A DNA stretch of 57,593 nt from Fidelibacterota bacterium (GCA_022563775.1 JADFMS010000004.1:1-57593), one strand, 5' to 3'. Shown: positions 45,186-53,865, counted from the stretch's first letter. Notes: generated from the sequence alone by a model not told the origin. Numbers and translations: made by a program.

Positions 45186-47672
45186 TTAGTCTATCGTACC
45201 GGAAATTTCCAACTTAACGTTTCCGTTCGGACTCGTAACGAGTATTGAAACCGTTGACGGAGCGGGGGGATCAATGTCGCCAGGATCATCATCTCTTATG
45301 GTAAAGTCAAATAGAGTGGTAGTAATTCCCTGAATCTGCGTGTCGGGTATTATGGCAGAACCGCTTACAGATCCTACCGATGCGGAAATATCAACGGTTG
45401 AGCCTCCTTCGAGAGGATTGCCGAATTCAACATCGCTGACTCTCACGGTGAGCGTTACGTTGCCGCCATCTGCAATAGCAAACGTTGAGGCACCTACCAT
45501 CTCAACAAGCGTATGCCCCGACCAAAGTATAGAATCAATTGCGAATATTGAGACTCCATCTTCGTCCTTTGTCTCCGCGGTTAATGTCACAAAACCTTTC
45601 CTTGCAAGCGCGGGAGGCGGGTTTACGGTTGTGTGTGTAACCGAAGCACGACCGCTTGTATCGGTCACCGCTGAACCTATTATGATTCCGGCACTTGTCC
45701 GGAAACTGACGGCTGTCCCGGGCCGCACTATATTTGAAAATTTATCTCCTAAAATAGCTGTGACTACCGCTTCCCTTATACTTACCAATCCGGCAATATT
45801 GAGTGTGGAGGTAATTGTAAAGTGAGCCGAATCCGGATGACCGCCGTGGATAGTAATCGGTGTTGGAGCAGAATTAATGACACCCGTACCCGGGTCGAAC
45901 GTGGCAATCACCTGCACCACGCCCGCTATTGTGCCGCTGTTCAGAGCCGTTCTGACCAAACCTTCCGCATCGGTAGTTGCTGCTAAAGGAGAAAGGAACT
46001 CCCCGCCTCCCGGACCAAAAAACGAAAAACTGACTTCAGTCGGACGAAACCTGTCCAGAGTGATGCCGTTTACATCTTGCAGCCGGTATGTAATTTCCGA
46101 GGATTCCTCTTCGCCACCGGCGCCCTGTATACTTATTGACGTCCTTGTGACATTGATTACCGTTGCGTTTGACGGGGGGCCCGCTCGATTTGCAGGGGTT
46201 AATTCCTGATTAGCTAATGTTATCGTGCTGTCAACGGTCAATGTTACATTGAGGAGAGTATCAGTAACAAAGTCTTCCTGCGAAAATATGAGATCTACAA
46301 CGTTACTCTCGCCAGTTTTTATAGCGATGCTGAGTGAAAAATTTCCGAGCTCACTCGTAAGAGTTGTTTCATCGTGTCCGATAGCCCTAATCTGTGCCCC
46401 TTCAATTGGATCAAAAAATACGTCATCAACTACAACACCCTTTACGATGGCTTTTGAGCCTTCCGGGTCAATCGGAAGAAGATTAGCGGGCGGCACTTCG
46501 ACTGTATCACCGATAGACAACTCCAAATTCGACAATGTCGATGCAAAAAAACCTGATTTTATAATTTCAAGACTAACTACATTGGATTCATCGTTATCTA
46601 TCGCCACTGCAAAGGTATAATTTCCTTCTGAATCTGTAAGCGCAGACTCTGAGTGGTTCAAAGCTCTTACATGAGCTCCTTCTATAGGAGCTTCCGTAAT
46701 ACCGTTAAATACGCTTCCCCTGATTCCGCCGAGTCCTTTAGACAGCGCCAAAGGAAGAAGACTCGCAGGTGGCGCGTTTACAGTATCTCCAACAGCTACA
46801 CCGATATTTGAGAGTGTATCGGGAGCAAACGTAGCTTTACTTATCTCCAAACTCAGAACGTTACTTTCGCCCGCTTCAAGTGTTATTGATAAAATATAAT
46901 TCCCTAAACTGTCACTGAATGCGGTCTCGGAGTGTTTTAGAGCCCTGACGAGCGCTCCTTCAATTGGTACTGCCGTAAGACCGTTCACAACTTTCCCTGA
47001 AATCGCAACATCTCCCTCTAAATCGGAGATCGGAATAAGATTAGCATCTCTTACTCTAATGGTATCTGTAAAGGAAATCCCGATGTTTGATACCGTATCA
47101 GGCAGGAAAGTGGATTTGGATATCTGTATAGTAACCGAATTGCTGTCGTCCGAATCAACGTTAAATTTAAGCACGTAGTTTCCGGCAGAGTTGGAAAACG
47201 CAGTGGCATTCGCATGATCAAAGACGGTGACGAAAGCCGAGTCAACGGGTTCGCCTGTAACTCCGTTGCGCGCAAAACCGCTTATTATCACCTGTCCTGA
47301 TGTTGTAGCGATAGGTATGAGATTCGATGGAGGAGCCTTTACGGTTCCGCCGAGTTCCAAGCCTATGTTTTGTAAAGTATCGGGTAAGAAACCTGTCTTA
47401 CTAATTTCTAAAGTCACAGCATCTACTTCAGGATCTTCAATCGACAGAAGGAGTTCATAAGACCCATCGGAATCGGTCTCTACCGACTCGGAAAAGCCTA
47501 AAGCTCTGACGAAAGCTCCTTCCAAGGGCTGTGACGTTTCTCCATTTACTACTTTACCTGTAATTGTTGCTTCATTGAATATTGTCTCGCAGGAAAGAGG
47601 GAAAATAAGAGCGAGAAGTAAAAATATCGTCAACGACCATTTCTGTTTATTGTTTAGAATCTGTTTTTGCAT
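45186..47672 (-). CDS. Surface protein with five carboxypeptidase-regulatory-like repeats and Ig-like domains
   Basis: A signal sequence ends at a Cys (LIFPLSCETIF), a weak lipobox. Five repeats of about 92 residues follow (start to about residue 470). Each has a GKVVNG-type strand, a PIEGAxVRA turn, a SDSxGNY segment and an FxPDTLSNIG-type end. The rest resembles bacterial Ig-like (Big_1, invasin-like) modules, for example TDAEGLVRTALNSGTIAG and VTDTSGRASVTHTTVNPPP. The plan suits an adhesin or tip protein. It has its own strong promoter and lies beside two PilX-like genes on the same strand. Confidence 0.8.
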   Translation of the reverse strand: MQKQILNNKQKWSLTIFLLLALIFPLSCETIFNEATITGKVVNGETSQPLEGAFVRALGFSESVETDSDGSYELLLSIEDPEVDAVTLEISKTGFLPDTLQNIGLELGGTVKAPPSNLIPIATTSGQVIISGFARNGVTGEPVDSAFVTVFDHANATAFSNSAGNYVLKFNVDSDDSNSVTIQISKSTFLPDTVSNIGISFTDTIRVRDANLIPISDLEGDVAISGKVVNGLTAVPIEGALVRALKHSETAFSDSLGNYILSITLEAGESNVLSLEISKATFAPDTLSNIGVAVGDTVNAPPASLLPLALSKGLGGIRGSVFNGITEAPIEGAHVRALNHSESALTDSEGNYTFAVAIDNDESNVVSLEIIKSGFFASTLSNLELSIGDTVEVPPANLLPIDPEGSKAIVKGVVVDDVFFDPIEGAQIRAIGHDETTLTSELGNFSLSIAIKTGESNVVDLIFSQEDFVTDTLLNVTLTVDSTITLANQELTPANRAGPPSNATVINVTRTSISIQGAGGEEESSEITYRLQDVNGITLDRFRPTEVSFSFFGPGGGEFLSPLAATTDAEGLVRTALNSGTIAGVVQVIATFDPGTGVINSAPTPITIHGGHPDSAHFTITSTLNIAGLVSIREAVVTAILGDKFSNIVRPGTAVSFRTSAGIIIGSAVTDTSGRASVTHTTVNPPPALARKGFVTLTAETKDEDGVSIFAIDSILWSGHTLVEMVGASTFAIADGGNVTLTVRVSDVEFGNPLEGGSTVDISASVGSVSGSAIIPDTQIQGITTTLFDFTIRDDDPGDIDPPAPSTVSILVTSPNGNVKLEISGTID

Positions 47673-47711
47673 AACTGTGAAGTTATAATTTCAAACTGAT
47701 TATCATGGAAT

Positions 47712-47740
47712 ATTATATACTGCATATTGGGATAAGTCAA
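47712..47740 (-). promoter_or_regulatory. Strong sigma-70-type promoter of the surface-protein gene
   Basis: On the minus strand TTGACT (47740-47735), 17 bases, then TATAAT (47717-47712). Transcription would start near 47705, about 33 bases before the ATG. The hexamers are identical to those of the major pilin-like gene promoter at 50843-50871. Confidence 0.75.
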
Positions 47741-47806
47741 GATATTTTAAACTGTTGCGACTGTTAAAGAGTTTACAATAATATTTGAGTAATTTTGACT
47801 ACCATA

Positions 47807-48847
47807 TTATTCATACCAGATCATTTCTGTTATGATTCGTCTGTCGAGTCCTCTATTAGTGATGTCAAGCCTCACCATTTCTATGGCTTCACTGCTATAA
47901 AAGATATTAGCGGTACCTCTCAGTTCAAGTTCGGTTACAGTTGCTCCAATGTGTAATGCACCGTAAATAGTCGGATTTCCCACAGAAGCATCTATGATCA
48001 ATGATTCTCCGCCCGAGGCGATAATCAGCCCGTACCATGTAGGACTTCCCCTCATTGTGAAAGAGCCGTTGATGGCAAGAACGCCATATCCGATAGATGT
48101 TCCCTCCAGTGTGAAATTTCCATTGGAATAAACAACTATCGGATTATCTTCGCTGCCCCAATCCTGGCTAAAGGTACCTCCTTCATAGGTCTCATCGGCT
48201 ATTTGCGCATAATATGCAATAAGATCAGACAGGCTGACAAGGGGACTATCACTACTTACTTCGACCACCGGGTCACCTTGAATCCATGTGGAATCGCTGT
48301 AAAATGCCTCAAACCGAATACTATCTTCAGAATTTGATAGAGTCAAGCCGGCTAAATTTGTACCATCGGGATTTTCACCGCTGCCATCCATAAGCATATC
48401 CGTACCAACTATCTGGGGATGTCCGCTGAAATCAAATAGAGTGCAATCGGATTCGACAGCAATAGAAGCTGTAATTCTTGGAATAAGAATACTCTTACTG
48501 ATAAATTGGACACGTGTAGTGTGTGATTCATCTTGATAAGAACCTGTAACTGATATCTGAAGCGTATCAAAATCAAGCGTTGAATCATAACCAAGGGATG
48601 TGATGGAAGCGTTGTAAGAACCGTCAAGGAAATTATCGCTTGAATATTCTTGATTATTCTCTCCGGTCTCGGAGTGAATAGACATAATGTAATTAGCTGC
48701 AATGTTCGTCACATGCCGGGCAAGAATAGTTTCCGTGAAAATGGATGAATTCAAAGCGGATGATTCGGATGTTTTATTAATATTTTGGCGTACCATCCCA
48801 AATATCACAATAAATCCCAATACCGCAATTAAAGAGGATCTACCCAT
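47807..48847 (-). CDS. PilX-like pilin-family protein with leaderless N-terminus (paralogue 2)
   Basis: The N-terminus MGRSSLIAVLGFIVIFGMVRQNINKTS is a hydrophobic pilin-type helix with no leader. The minus-strand codon two before the ATG is a TAA stop, so no earlier start exists. The ETILARHVTNIAANYIMS helix and the beta-rich part (NPIVVYSNGNFTLEGTSIGYGVLAINGS) resemble PilX-type minor pilins. The product is a clear paralogue of the gene at 48873-49928 and ends with the same MIWYE/TIWYE pentapeptide region. It probably forms part of a minor-pilin complex in the inner membrane. Confidence 0.75.
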   Translation of the reverse strand: MGRSSLIAVLGFIVIFGMVRQNINKTSESSALNSSIFTETILARHVTNIAANYIMSIHSETGENNQEYSSDNFLDGSYNASITSLGYDSTLDFDTLQISVTGSYQDESHTTRVQFISKSILIPRITASIAVESDCTLFDFSGHPQIVGTDMLMDGSGENPDGTNLAGLTLSNSEDSIRFEAFYSDSTWIQGDPVVEVSSDSPLVSLSDLIAYYAQIADETYEGGTFSQDWGSEDNPIVVYSNGNFTLEGTSIGYGVLAINGSFTMRGSPTWYGLIIASGGESLIIDASVGNPTIYGALHIGATVTELELRGTANIFYSSEAIEMVRLDITNRGLDRRIITEMIWYE

Positions 48848-48872
48848 AGTTTATCCGATTAAATTTCTACTC

Positions 48873-49928
48873 TTATTCATACCATATTGTCTCTTGGATT
48901 GTCAGTTCCGCACTGCTCGTAGTTCCTGTGGTATCGGCAGCGGCGGCGGCATTTACAGCTGCAACAAATGCTGCAGTTGCTACGCTTACACCCTGAGTAC
49001 TGTAATAAATACTTGCATTCCCAACCATGCGTAAGGAGGTTGTAGTATCGGATGATCCTATTGAAAAAGTTCCATAAATTTCCGGACCTCCATTTGCCGA
49101 AAAAGCGTCAAGACTGTCACTTGCACTGATAAATACACTACCGTACCAGACAGCGCTGGCTCCCATAGCTAATGATCCTTCCACTGCCAATATGCCATAT
49201 CCTATGGTATTAGTTCCCATTACTAACCGCGAGCTCGAATAAAGTATAACTGGGTTTGCCTCACTGCCCCATGTAGTATTATTATATGAACCGCCTGCTA
49301 TAGTTATATCGGCTATAGTGGCATAGTAAGCAACGAGTTCGGAAACAGTAACTGCTGATGTGTCCTCAATCACCTGAATAGGCGGATCTCCTGTTAAAAA
49401 GGAGGAATCGGCAGCAAGTGACGCACTATCTGTATCACTGCTAAGAGTGAATGCCGCCAAATCCGGTCCCGGTCCGTCACTGCCGTCAAAATTAGTATCA
49501 TTACCGGTTATGGTTACGGTTCCTCCTAAATCAAACACCATCATACCTGAGCCACCTCCGACCAATACGCCACCGGTCGCATTCGGAAAATGTTCGTATT
49601 CGCTAAGAATATCAACACGACTCGTATGACTCTCGTCCTCATAAGTGGCTGTTACGATAAGTCTCACGGTGTCGCCGAGAGTCGTAAAGGTGGCGGTGTA
49701 AGAGCCACCCAAAAAGTCGGAATTAGTATATGATGAGTCATTCCCTGTACTGATATAGAGAGACAGACCATACTCGAGCGCGCTATTTGCAACATTCCGA
49801 GCAAGTATCGCGTCAGCATATTCCGATGAATTCTCGCTTGAACTCTCAGAAGTTTTATTGATGTTATTTCGTACCATTCCGAAAATCACAATAAATCCGA
49901 GGACGGTAAATAGCATTGCTCTACCCAT
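48873..49928 (-). CDS. PilX-like pilin-family protein with leaderless N-terminus (paralogue 1)
   Basis: It starts MGRAMLFTVLGFIVIFGMVRNNINKT. On the minus strand an in-frame TAG stop lies 12 codons upstream (49964-49962), and none of the codons between is ATG, GTG or TTG. ADAILARNVANSALEYGLSLY resembles the PilX/GspK helix. The rest is a beta-rich domain with the same order of motifs as its paralogue 25 bases downstream (NPVILYSSSRLVMGTNTIGYGILAVEGS). The two probably form one transcript with the secreted-protein gene before them. Confidence 0.75.
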   Translation of the reverse strand: MGRAMLFTVLGFIVIFGMVRNNINKTSESSSENSSEYADAILARNVANSALEYGLSLYISTGNDSSYTNSDFLGGSYTATFTTLGDTVRLIVTATYEDESHTSRVDILSEYEHFPNATGGVLVGGGSGMMVFDLGGTVTITGNDTNFDGSDGPGPDLAAFTLSSDTDSASLAADSSFLTGDPPIQVIEDTSAVTVSELVAYYATIADITIAGGSYNNTTWGSEANPVILYSSSRLVMGTNTIGYGILAVEGSLAMGASAVWYGSVFISASDSLDAFSANGGPEIYGTFSIGSSDTTTSLRMVGNASIYYSTQGVSVATAAFVAAVNAAAAADTTGTTSSAELTIQETIWYE

Positions 49929-49973
49929 ATATTGAAATATCCTTAAGAGTGATATGTGAAACTATCAATCTCA

Positions 49974-50501
49974 TTAAGAACCGCATGCTCCTTCAACTCT
50001 TATATCGTCCAATTCGAGTGTGCTCGGGTAAACTTGATCTGTTTTTATCACGATTCTGAATTGAAGTTCCAATTCGTGTATCCAACCCGCCAGATCTGAG
50101 ATATCTTCAAATACCCTTACCCAACGATGATTAAATTCATGTCGAGTATATATGTACACGTCGCTTATAATCCATGATTCTTTATTCGGATAATCACTTG
50201 TTTTGTTGTATCGAACATATGCGGTTGAGCATCCGCTTAAATCTATATGGTCTGTAACGGTCAGGACCACCGTGTCGGGAACACCCTGCAGCGCCGCATT
50301 TTCGTCATATGGGAATATGAAGGATAATGATTGATCAGACTGATTAGGAGTTACAAGTCCTGACAATTCCCATTGTGCGATATTTACGCTGGAAAATACT
50401 TTGGTATATACAATATCGCTATCTTGTGCAAAAATCAGATTGACAGACACTGCTATACTCGCGATAAATCCAGCTGTAATTTGTATCGATTTATAGTTCA
50501 T
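49974..50501 (-). CDS. Small secreted protein, unrecognised beta-sandwich-like
   Basis: A signal peptide (cleavage near LIFAQDS) precedes about 150 residues rich in beta-forming sequence, with two Cys (SGCSTAY and EGACGS) that could form a disulfide. The ending TLELDDIRVEG is common at the last strand of lectin- or CBM-like beta-sandwiches. I do not recognise the family. It precedes the two PilX-like genes on the same strand with a 45-base gap, so it may be exported by or attached to the same machine. Confidence 0.7.
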   Translation of the reverse strand: MNYKSIQITAGFIASIAVSVNLIFAQDSDIVYTKVFSSVNIAQWELSGLVTPNQSDQSLSFIFPYDENAALQGVPDTVVLTVTDHIDLSGCSTAYVRYNKTSDYPNKESWIISDVYIYTRHEFNHRWVRVFEDISDLAGWIHELELQFRIVIKTDQVYPSTLELDDIRVEGACGS

Positions 50502-50639
50502 GGCGCAATCTCCTGTTCTTTTGTTATTTTGCTAACTTACTTACAGGCACCGGACTGAAGCACCTAAAATGGTTGAACATTACTTACTATATCTCCTTAA
50601 TAACCAGAACAACCTAAATCGCTTTCCTAACTATCAGAC

Positions 50640-50668
50640 ATAATACAGTGCTAACGATTCAAAATCAA
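50640..50668 (-). promoter_or_regulatory. Candidate promoter for the minus-strand secreted-protein/PilX group
   Basis: On the minus strand TTGATT (50668-50663), 17 bases, TATTAT (50645-50640). It lies in the 462-base gap between the divergent secreted-protein and major pilin-like genes and would leave a leader of about 130 bases. Confidence 0.45.
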
Positions 50669-50721
50669 ATATAATTAATGTCAATTCGTCGGTTGTGACC
50701 TATGATACATTTGATACGCAT

Positions 50722-50734
50722 TTGTGATTCACAA
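50722..50734. promoter_or_regulatory. Short palindrome between divergent pilus genes
   Basis: TTGTGA-T-TCACAA is a perfect palindrome about one base. It lies between the minus-strand candidate promoter (50640-50668) and the plus-strand pilin promoter (50843-50871), so a regulator bound here could act on both. The half-site resembles CRP-family sites but the spacing does not fit standard CRP. The rest of the 50502-50963 gap is AT-rich without other clear structure. Confidence 0.3.
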
Positions 50735-50842
50735 CACAATCTTAAGGCAATAATCACATATATTGAGTGCAAGTAGAGTGTTTCTACCGAGTAATAATAA
50801 GAATTATGAGTAAATTCAAGGGAAACAAAGGATTTATTTTTC

Positions 50843-50871
50843 TTGACTTATAACTCAGAAATTCTTATAAT
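50843..50871 (+). promoter_or_regulatory. Strong sigma-70-type promoter of the major pilin-like gene
   Basis: TTGACT (50843-50848), a 17-base spacer and a perfect TATAAT (50866-50871). Transcription would begin near 50878, giving an untranslated leader of about 86 bases before the AAAGGAG site and ATG. Confidence 0.8.
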
Positions 50872-50963
50872 CAAATAACCTGAGATATGGCATGCTACTT
50901 GGAATCAGAAGATGATTTTCAAACACAGCTAATAGTCTCAACCGTTTATAAAGGAGATTAATA

Positions 50964-51356
50964 ATGGGACAACAGCAATTGCTACTTATCGTACTTGGAA
51001 CTATCATTGTTGGAGTCGCGGTCGTAGTAGGAATTAACATGTTCACGACCGGTGCCATCAACGCTGAGAGAGACGCGCTTATACAAGATGTCAATAATAT
51101 TGCATCATCAGCAGCCGCGTATTGGCGTAAACCCGCTGCATTAGGTGGTGGAGCGAGATCTTTTACCGGCATAACCAATGTATCGACTTTTGGCGCCGAT
51201 TCTTCAAATGCTAACGGCAGTTTTACCATGACGGTTACTTCGGCAACTGAGATCGTGGTTACTGCTACAGGAGCAAACGAAGGTGTGATAGTCGTCGCGA
51301 CTATGACTCAGCAAGGAATTACGGGTACACCTATAATAACTATGCCGCCAATGTAG
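50964..51356 (+). CDS. Major pilin-like protein with leaderless N-terminus
   Basis: The product begins MGQQQLLLIVLGTIIVGVAV, a hydrophobic helix with no charged leader. An in-frame TAA lies 15 bases upstream with no start codon between, and AAAGGAG is 7 bases before the ATG, so the start is secure. The helix continues (AINAERDALIQDVNNIASSAAAYW) as in type IV pilins and GspG. A small Ala/Gly/Thr-rich beta domain of about 70 residues without Cys follows. A strong promoter before it and stable hairpins after it suggest it is the abundant subunit. I recall similar MGQQQLLL starts in Rhodothermus-type bacteria, without a described function. Confidence 0.8.
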   Translation: MGQQQLLLIVLGTIIVGVAVVVGINMFTTGAINAERDALIQDVNNIASSAAAYWRKPAALGGGARSFTGITNVSTFGADSSNANGSFTMTVTSATEIVVTATGANEGVIVVATMTQQGITGTPIITMPPM

Positions 51357-51368
51357 AGGAGTCGTAAT

Positions 51369-51390
51369 ATTTTAGGGTAATTCCTAAAAT
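51369..51390 (+). terminator. First hairpin after the major pilin-like gene
   Basis: ATTTTAGG (51369-51376) and CCTAAAAT (51383-51390) form a perfect 8-bp stem with a 6-base loop, 13 bases after the stop codon. There is no T run. It probably protects the 3' end of a processed pilin mRNA. Confidence 0.5.
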
Positions 51391-51400
51391 AAATGATTTT

Positions 51401-51433
51401 GCGGGTAGTACCGTAACAGTTACGGCTACCCGC
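51401..51433 (+). terminator. Second, strong hairpin after the major pilin-like gene
   Basis: GCGGGTAG-TA-CCGTAAC-A-GTTACGG-CTACCCGC folds into 15 base pairs with a 2-base bulge and a 1-base nominal loop that would open by a pair or two. The following sequence AACTATTAAAAC has no T run, so it is more likely a partial terminator or mRNA-stabilising element between pilin and pilB than a full stop. Confidence 0.6.
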
Positions 51434-51585
51434 AACTATTAAAACAAGTATTTATTGATAAGGTACTATGCTAAAGAAGCAGAATATCTGACGCAGTAAA
51501 TTAAATGAAGAAAACAGAACAAACTCTTAGATTTTCAGCCCTAAGTCGGGCAATTATTATCGCGGACAAAGGAGACAATTAGGAG

Positions 51586-53355
51586 ATGGCTCTACGTATC
51601 GGAGATGTGCTTGTTAAGCAGGGTATTATAACTGATGAGGTTCTCCAACAAGCATTAGATATACAATCTAAAGAACCACCGACATCAAGAAGAAGAGTAG
51701 GTGAAGTGCTGTATGAGGACCTTGGTATAGATAGGCACGAAGTCATACATTCACTTACTTCTCTCTACGCAATAAAAGAAATTGAAGTTTCTGTAAAAGA
51801 ATTACCGGAAGAACAAATAAAATTTATTCAGGATTTCCTCGAGAATCTTTCGGATGACACGCGTACGGAGATGATCCGCGCAAAAATGATACCTCTTAAT
51901 TTCGACCGTAAAAACGGGGAAGGGCTTCTTACTCTAATAGCTGCCGATCCTACCGATCCAAGTCTCCAAGGCATTGTAGAGCAATTGAATTACCGCAACT
52001 ATGAAATTGCATACACAAGGCAAGAAACCGTAGAAGAACTGATCAATAAAATTCTCTCCGGCATTAACGAATTCCTCGAAATACTTGATGAGATCAATTA
52101 TGACGATGAAACTGAAGTAAAAGAAGAAGACGTTGATGAAGACGCACTCGACGCCGAAATAAATCAGAGCGCGCTGACGGCGCTTGTTGAGGGAGTCCTA
52201 ATTGAAGCTGTAAGACAAGATGTAAGTGATATTCATATCATACCTGCTTCAACAACAACGACTGATTTTGTTTTCAGACAAGATGGAAAGCTTGGCCTAT
52301 GGCACACTCAGAAAGGTGTTAAGCCTGAAGCGATTACTGCCGTATTTAAGGATAAAACAAGGAATGTCGATAGGTTTGAAAGAGATATAGCCCAGGACGG
52401 TTTTATCCAAAGGAAAGTAGACGATTACTTAATAAGGTATCGTGTTTCCATCATTCCAATTGTTGGAAAGGAATTTGACAGAAAATTTGAAAGCGTTGTA
52501 ATCAGAATCCTTGATGACAGAAAAGTAATCTCTGATCTAAAGCTACTTGGTTTGCAAACAAAAGCAATGGAGGATTTTGAAAAATCCATTGCTAAACCTT
52601 CCGGTATTATTATCGTAACTGGTCCTACCGGCAGCGGAAAGAGTACAACGCTGATAGCAGCGCTTTACGCTGTAATAACCCCTGAAGTCTGTGTGTTGAC
52701 TGTTGAAGAACCTGTTGAATATCTCATTAAGGGCGCGAGGCAGTTGAAGATAAGCGATAAAATGACCTTCGATCTTGCTATGCGGGCGATACTGAGACAT
52801 GATCCGGATATTGTACTTGTAGGTGAGATAAGAGATAAAAAGACTGCCGAGATAGCAATAAAATTAGCGAATACGGGGCATTTAACTTTCTCAACTCTTC
52901 ATACAAACGACGCACCGAGCGCCATTTCAAGACTTTATAAAATGGGTGTAGAACCTTTCCTTATCGCTTACTCGGTCAATATAATAATGGCTCAGCGGCT
53001 CGTAAGAAGATTATGCAAAGTATGCAAGGTACCAACGGAGCAAAAAGACGATGATTTTGCGCTGAACATAGGATTTACGAAGGAAGAACTCGACAAAATA
53101 ACTATATACAAACCGGTAGGATGCAGCGAGTGCAGGAACGGATATAAAGGAAGAGCGGCGATAATGGAAGCTCTTTATTTTACGCCAAGGATCCGGGAGA
53201 TAATAATAGAATCCGGGACGGAAATAAACGAAAAGGCGGTTAGTGAAGAAGCGATAAAGAATGGCATGTTGACTCTTCGAGCATCAGGAAGAGCCCGCAT
53301 TGAGGAGGGTCTTACCTCTGTGGAAGAAATAGCCGCAATAACAGTTGAGGATTAA
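51586..53355 (+). CDS. pilB: Type IV pilus/type II secretion assembly ATPase PilB (GspE) with MshEN domain
   Basis: The N-terminal MshEN domain has the first cyclic-di-GMP-type motif RIGDVLVKQGIITDEVLQQAL and a second, partly diverged copy starting RVGEVLYEDLGI. The ATPase domain carries Walker A (GPTGSGKSTTL, near 346), an Asp-box-type VEEPVEY, Walker B (DIVLVGEIRD, near 407) and the His box GHLTFSTLHTND. Two CxxC pairs (CKVC, CSEC) form the zinc site of PilB/GspE. It powers polymerisation of pilin subunits at the inner membrane. It follows the pilin-like gene by 229 bases and is followed at once by two minor pilin-like genes. Confidence 0.93.
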   Translation: MALRIGDVLVKQGIITDEVLQQALDIQSKEPPTSRRRVGEVLYEDLGIDRHEVIHSLTSLYAIKEIEVSVKELPEEQIKFIQDFLENLSDDTRTEMIRAKMIPLNFDRKNGEGLLTLIAADPTDPSLQGIVEQLNYRNYEIAYTRQETVEELINKILSGINEFLEILDEINYDDETEVKEEDVDEDALDAEINQSALTALVEGVLIEAVRQDVSDIHIIPASTTTTDFVFRQDGKLGLWHTQKGVKPEAITAVFKDKTRNVDRFERDIAQDGFIQRKVDDYLIRYRVSIIPIVGKEFDRKFESVVIRILDDRKVISDLKLLGLQTKAMEDFEKSIAKPSGIIIVTGPTGSGKSTTLIAALYAVITPEVCVLTVEEPVEYLIKGARQLKISDKMTFDLAMRAILRHDPDIVLVGEIRDKKTAEIAIKLANTGHLTFSTLHTNDAPSAISRLYKMGVEPFLIAYSVNIIMAQRLVRRLCKVCKVPTEQKDDDFALNIGFTKEELDKITIYKPVGCSECRNGYKGRAAIMEALYFTPRIREIIIESGTEINEKAVSEEAIKNGMLTLRASGRARIEEGLTSVEEIAAITVED

Positions 53356-53364
53356 TAGAGACTT

Positions 53365-53862
53365 ATGGGTCGAGCAGAGCTATTACTTGTTCTTGGCGCA
53401 CTTGCGATATTCGTCAGGTTCTCACTTATAGTAAATAATTCGTTGCTGGATAACAGCACGCGAGTTCTCGAGAGTGAGTTTGAGATAACCGGAATATCAC
53501 TTCTTCAGGAAACAATAAGCGAAGCAGGATTAAAGGCTTTTGACGAAGCTTCGGTCAACTCTATCCCTGCCTCCGTACCGGGGGGCTTTACTTCTTCCGC
53601 CAGCCTCGGTCCTGAGGGCGGCGAAACAGATTCAAGTATGTTTAATGATGTTGACGACTATAACGGGCTTACCATGACAGGTGCAACAATTGCAGGGATG
53701 ACCTACACCATCAGTATAGAAGTCGGATATGTTTCGATAGCTGATCTTGTTACCTTTTCATCAACACTTTCAACGCTGAAACGAATGAATCTGACACTGA
53801 CAAGTGATTATTTGTCAAACGATTTAAATTTAAGTTATGTTTACTCATACATAAGGGAATAA
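53365..53862 (+). CDS. Minor pilin-like protein with leaderless N-terminus and Glu5
   Basis: The product starts MGRAELLLVLGALAIFVRFSL. A TAG stop lies in frame only 9 bases upstream (53356-53358), so no leader is possible. Glu is at residue 5, the position of the conserved Glu of mature type IV pilins. The helix continues (LESEFEITGISLLQETISEAG) as in PilV/GspI-like subunits, then a small beta domain. It starts 9 bases after pilB and ends 3 bases before the next gene. Confidence 0.75.
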   Translation: MGRAELLLVLGALAIFVRFSLIVNNSLLDNSTRVLESEFEITGISLLQETISEAGLKAFDEASVNSIPASVPGGFTSSASLGPEGGETDSSMFNDVDDYNGLTMTGATIAGMTYTISIEVGYVSIADLVTFSSTLSTLKRMNLTLTSDYLSNDLNLSYVYSYIRE

Positions 53863-53865
53863 AAG

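Noticed and set aside
45340..46620. Long open frames on the plus strand opposite the surface-protein gene
   Set aside because: They are Ser/Val/Pro-rich shadows of a repetitive Thr/Ser/Gly/Asn-rich gene with no ribosome-binding sites or family matches. The minus-strand frame has a signal sequence, domain repeats and a strong promoter.
51434..51585. Possible cyclic-di-GMP riboswitch in the leader of pilB
   Set aside because: I looked for the GEMM-type conserved core and found none. Only a small GCCC...GGGC stem is present near 51538.
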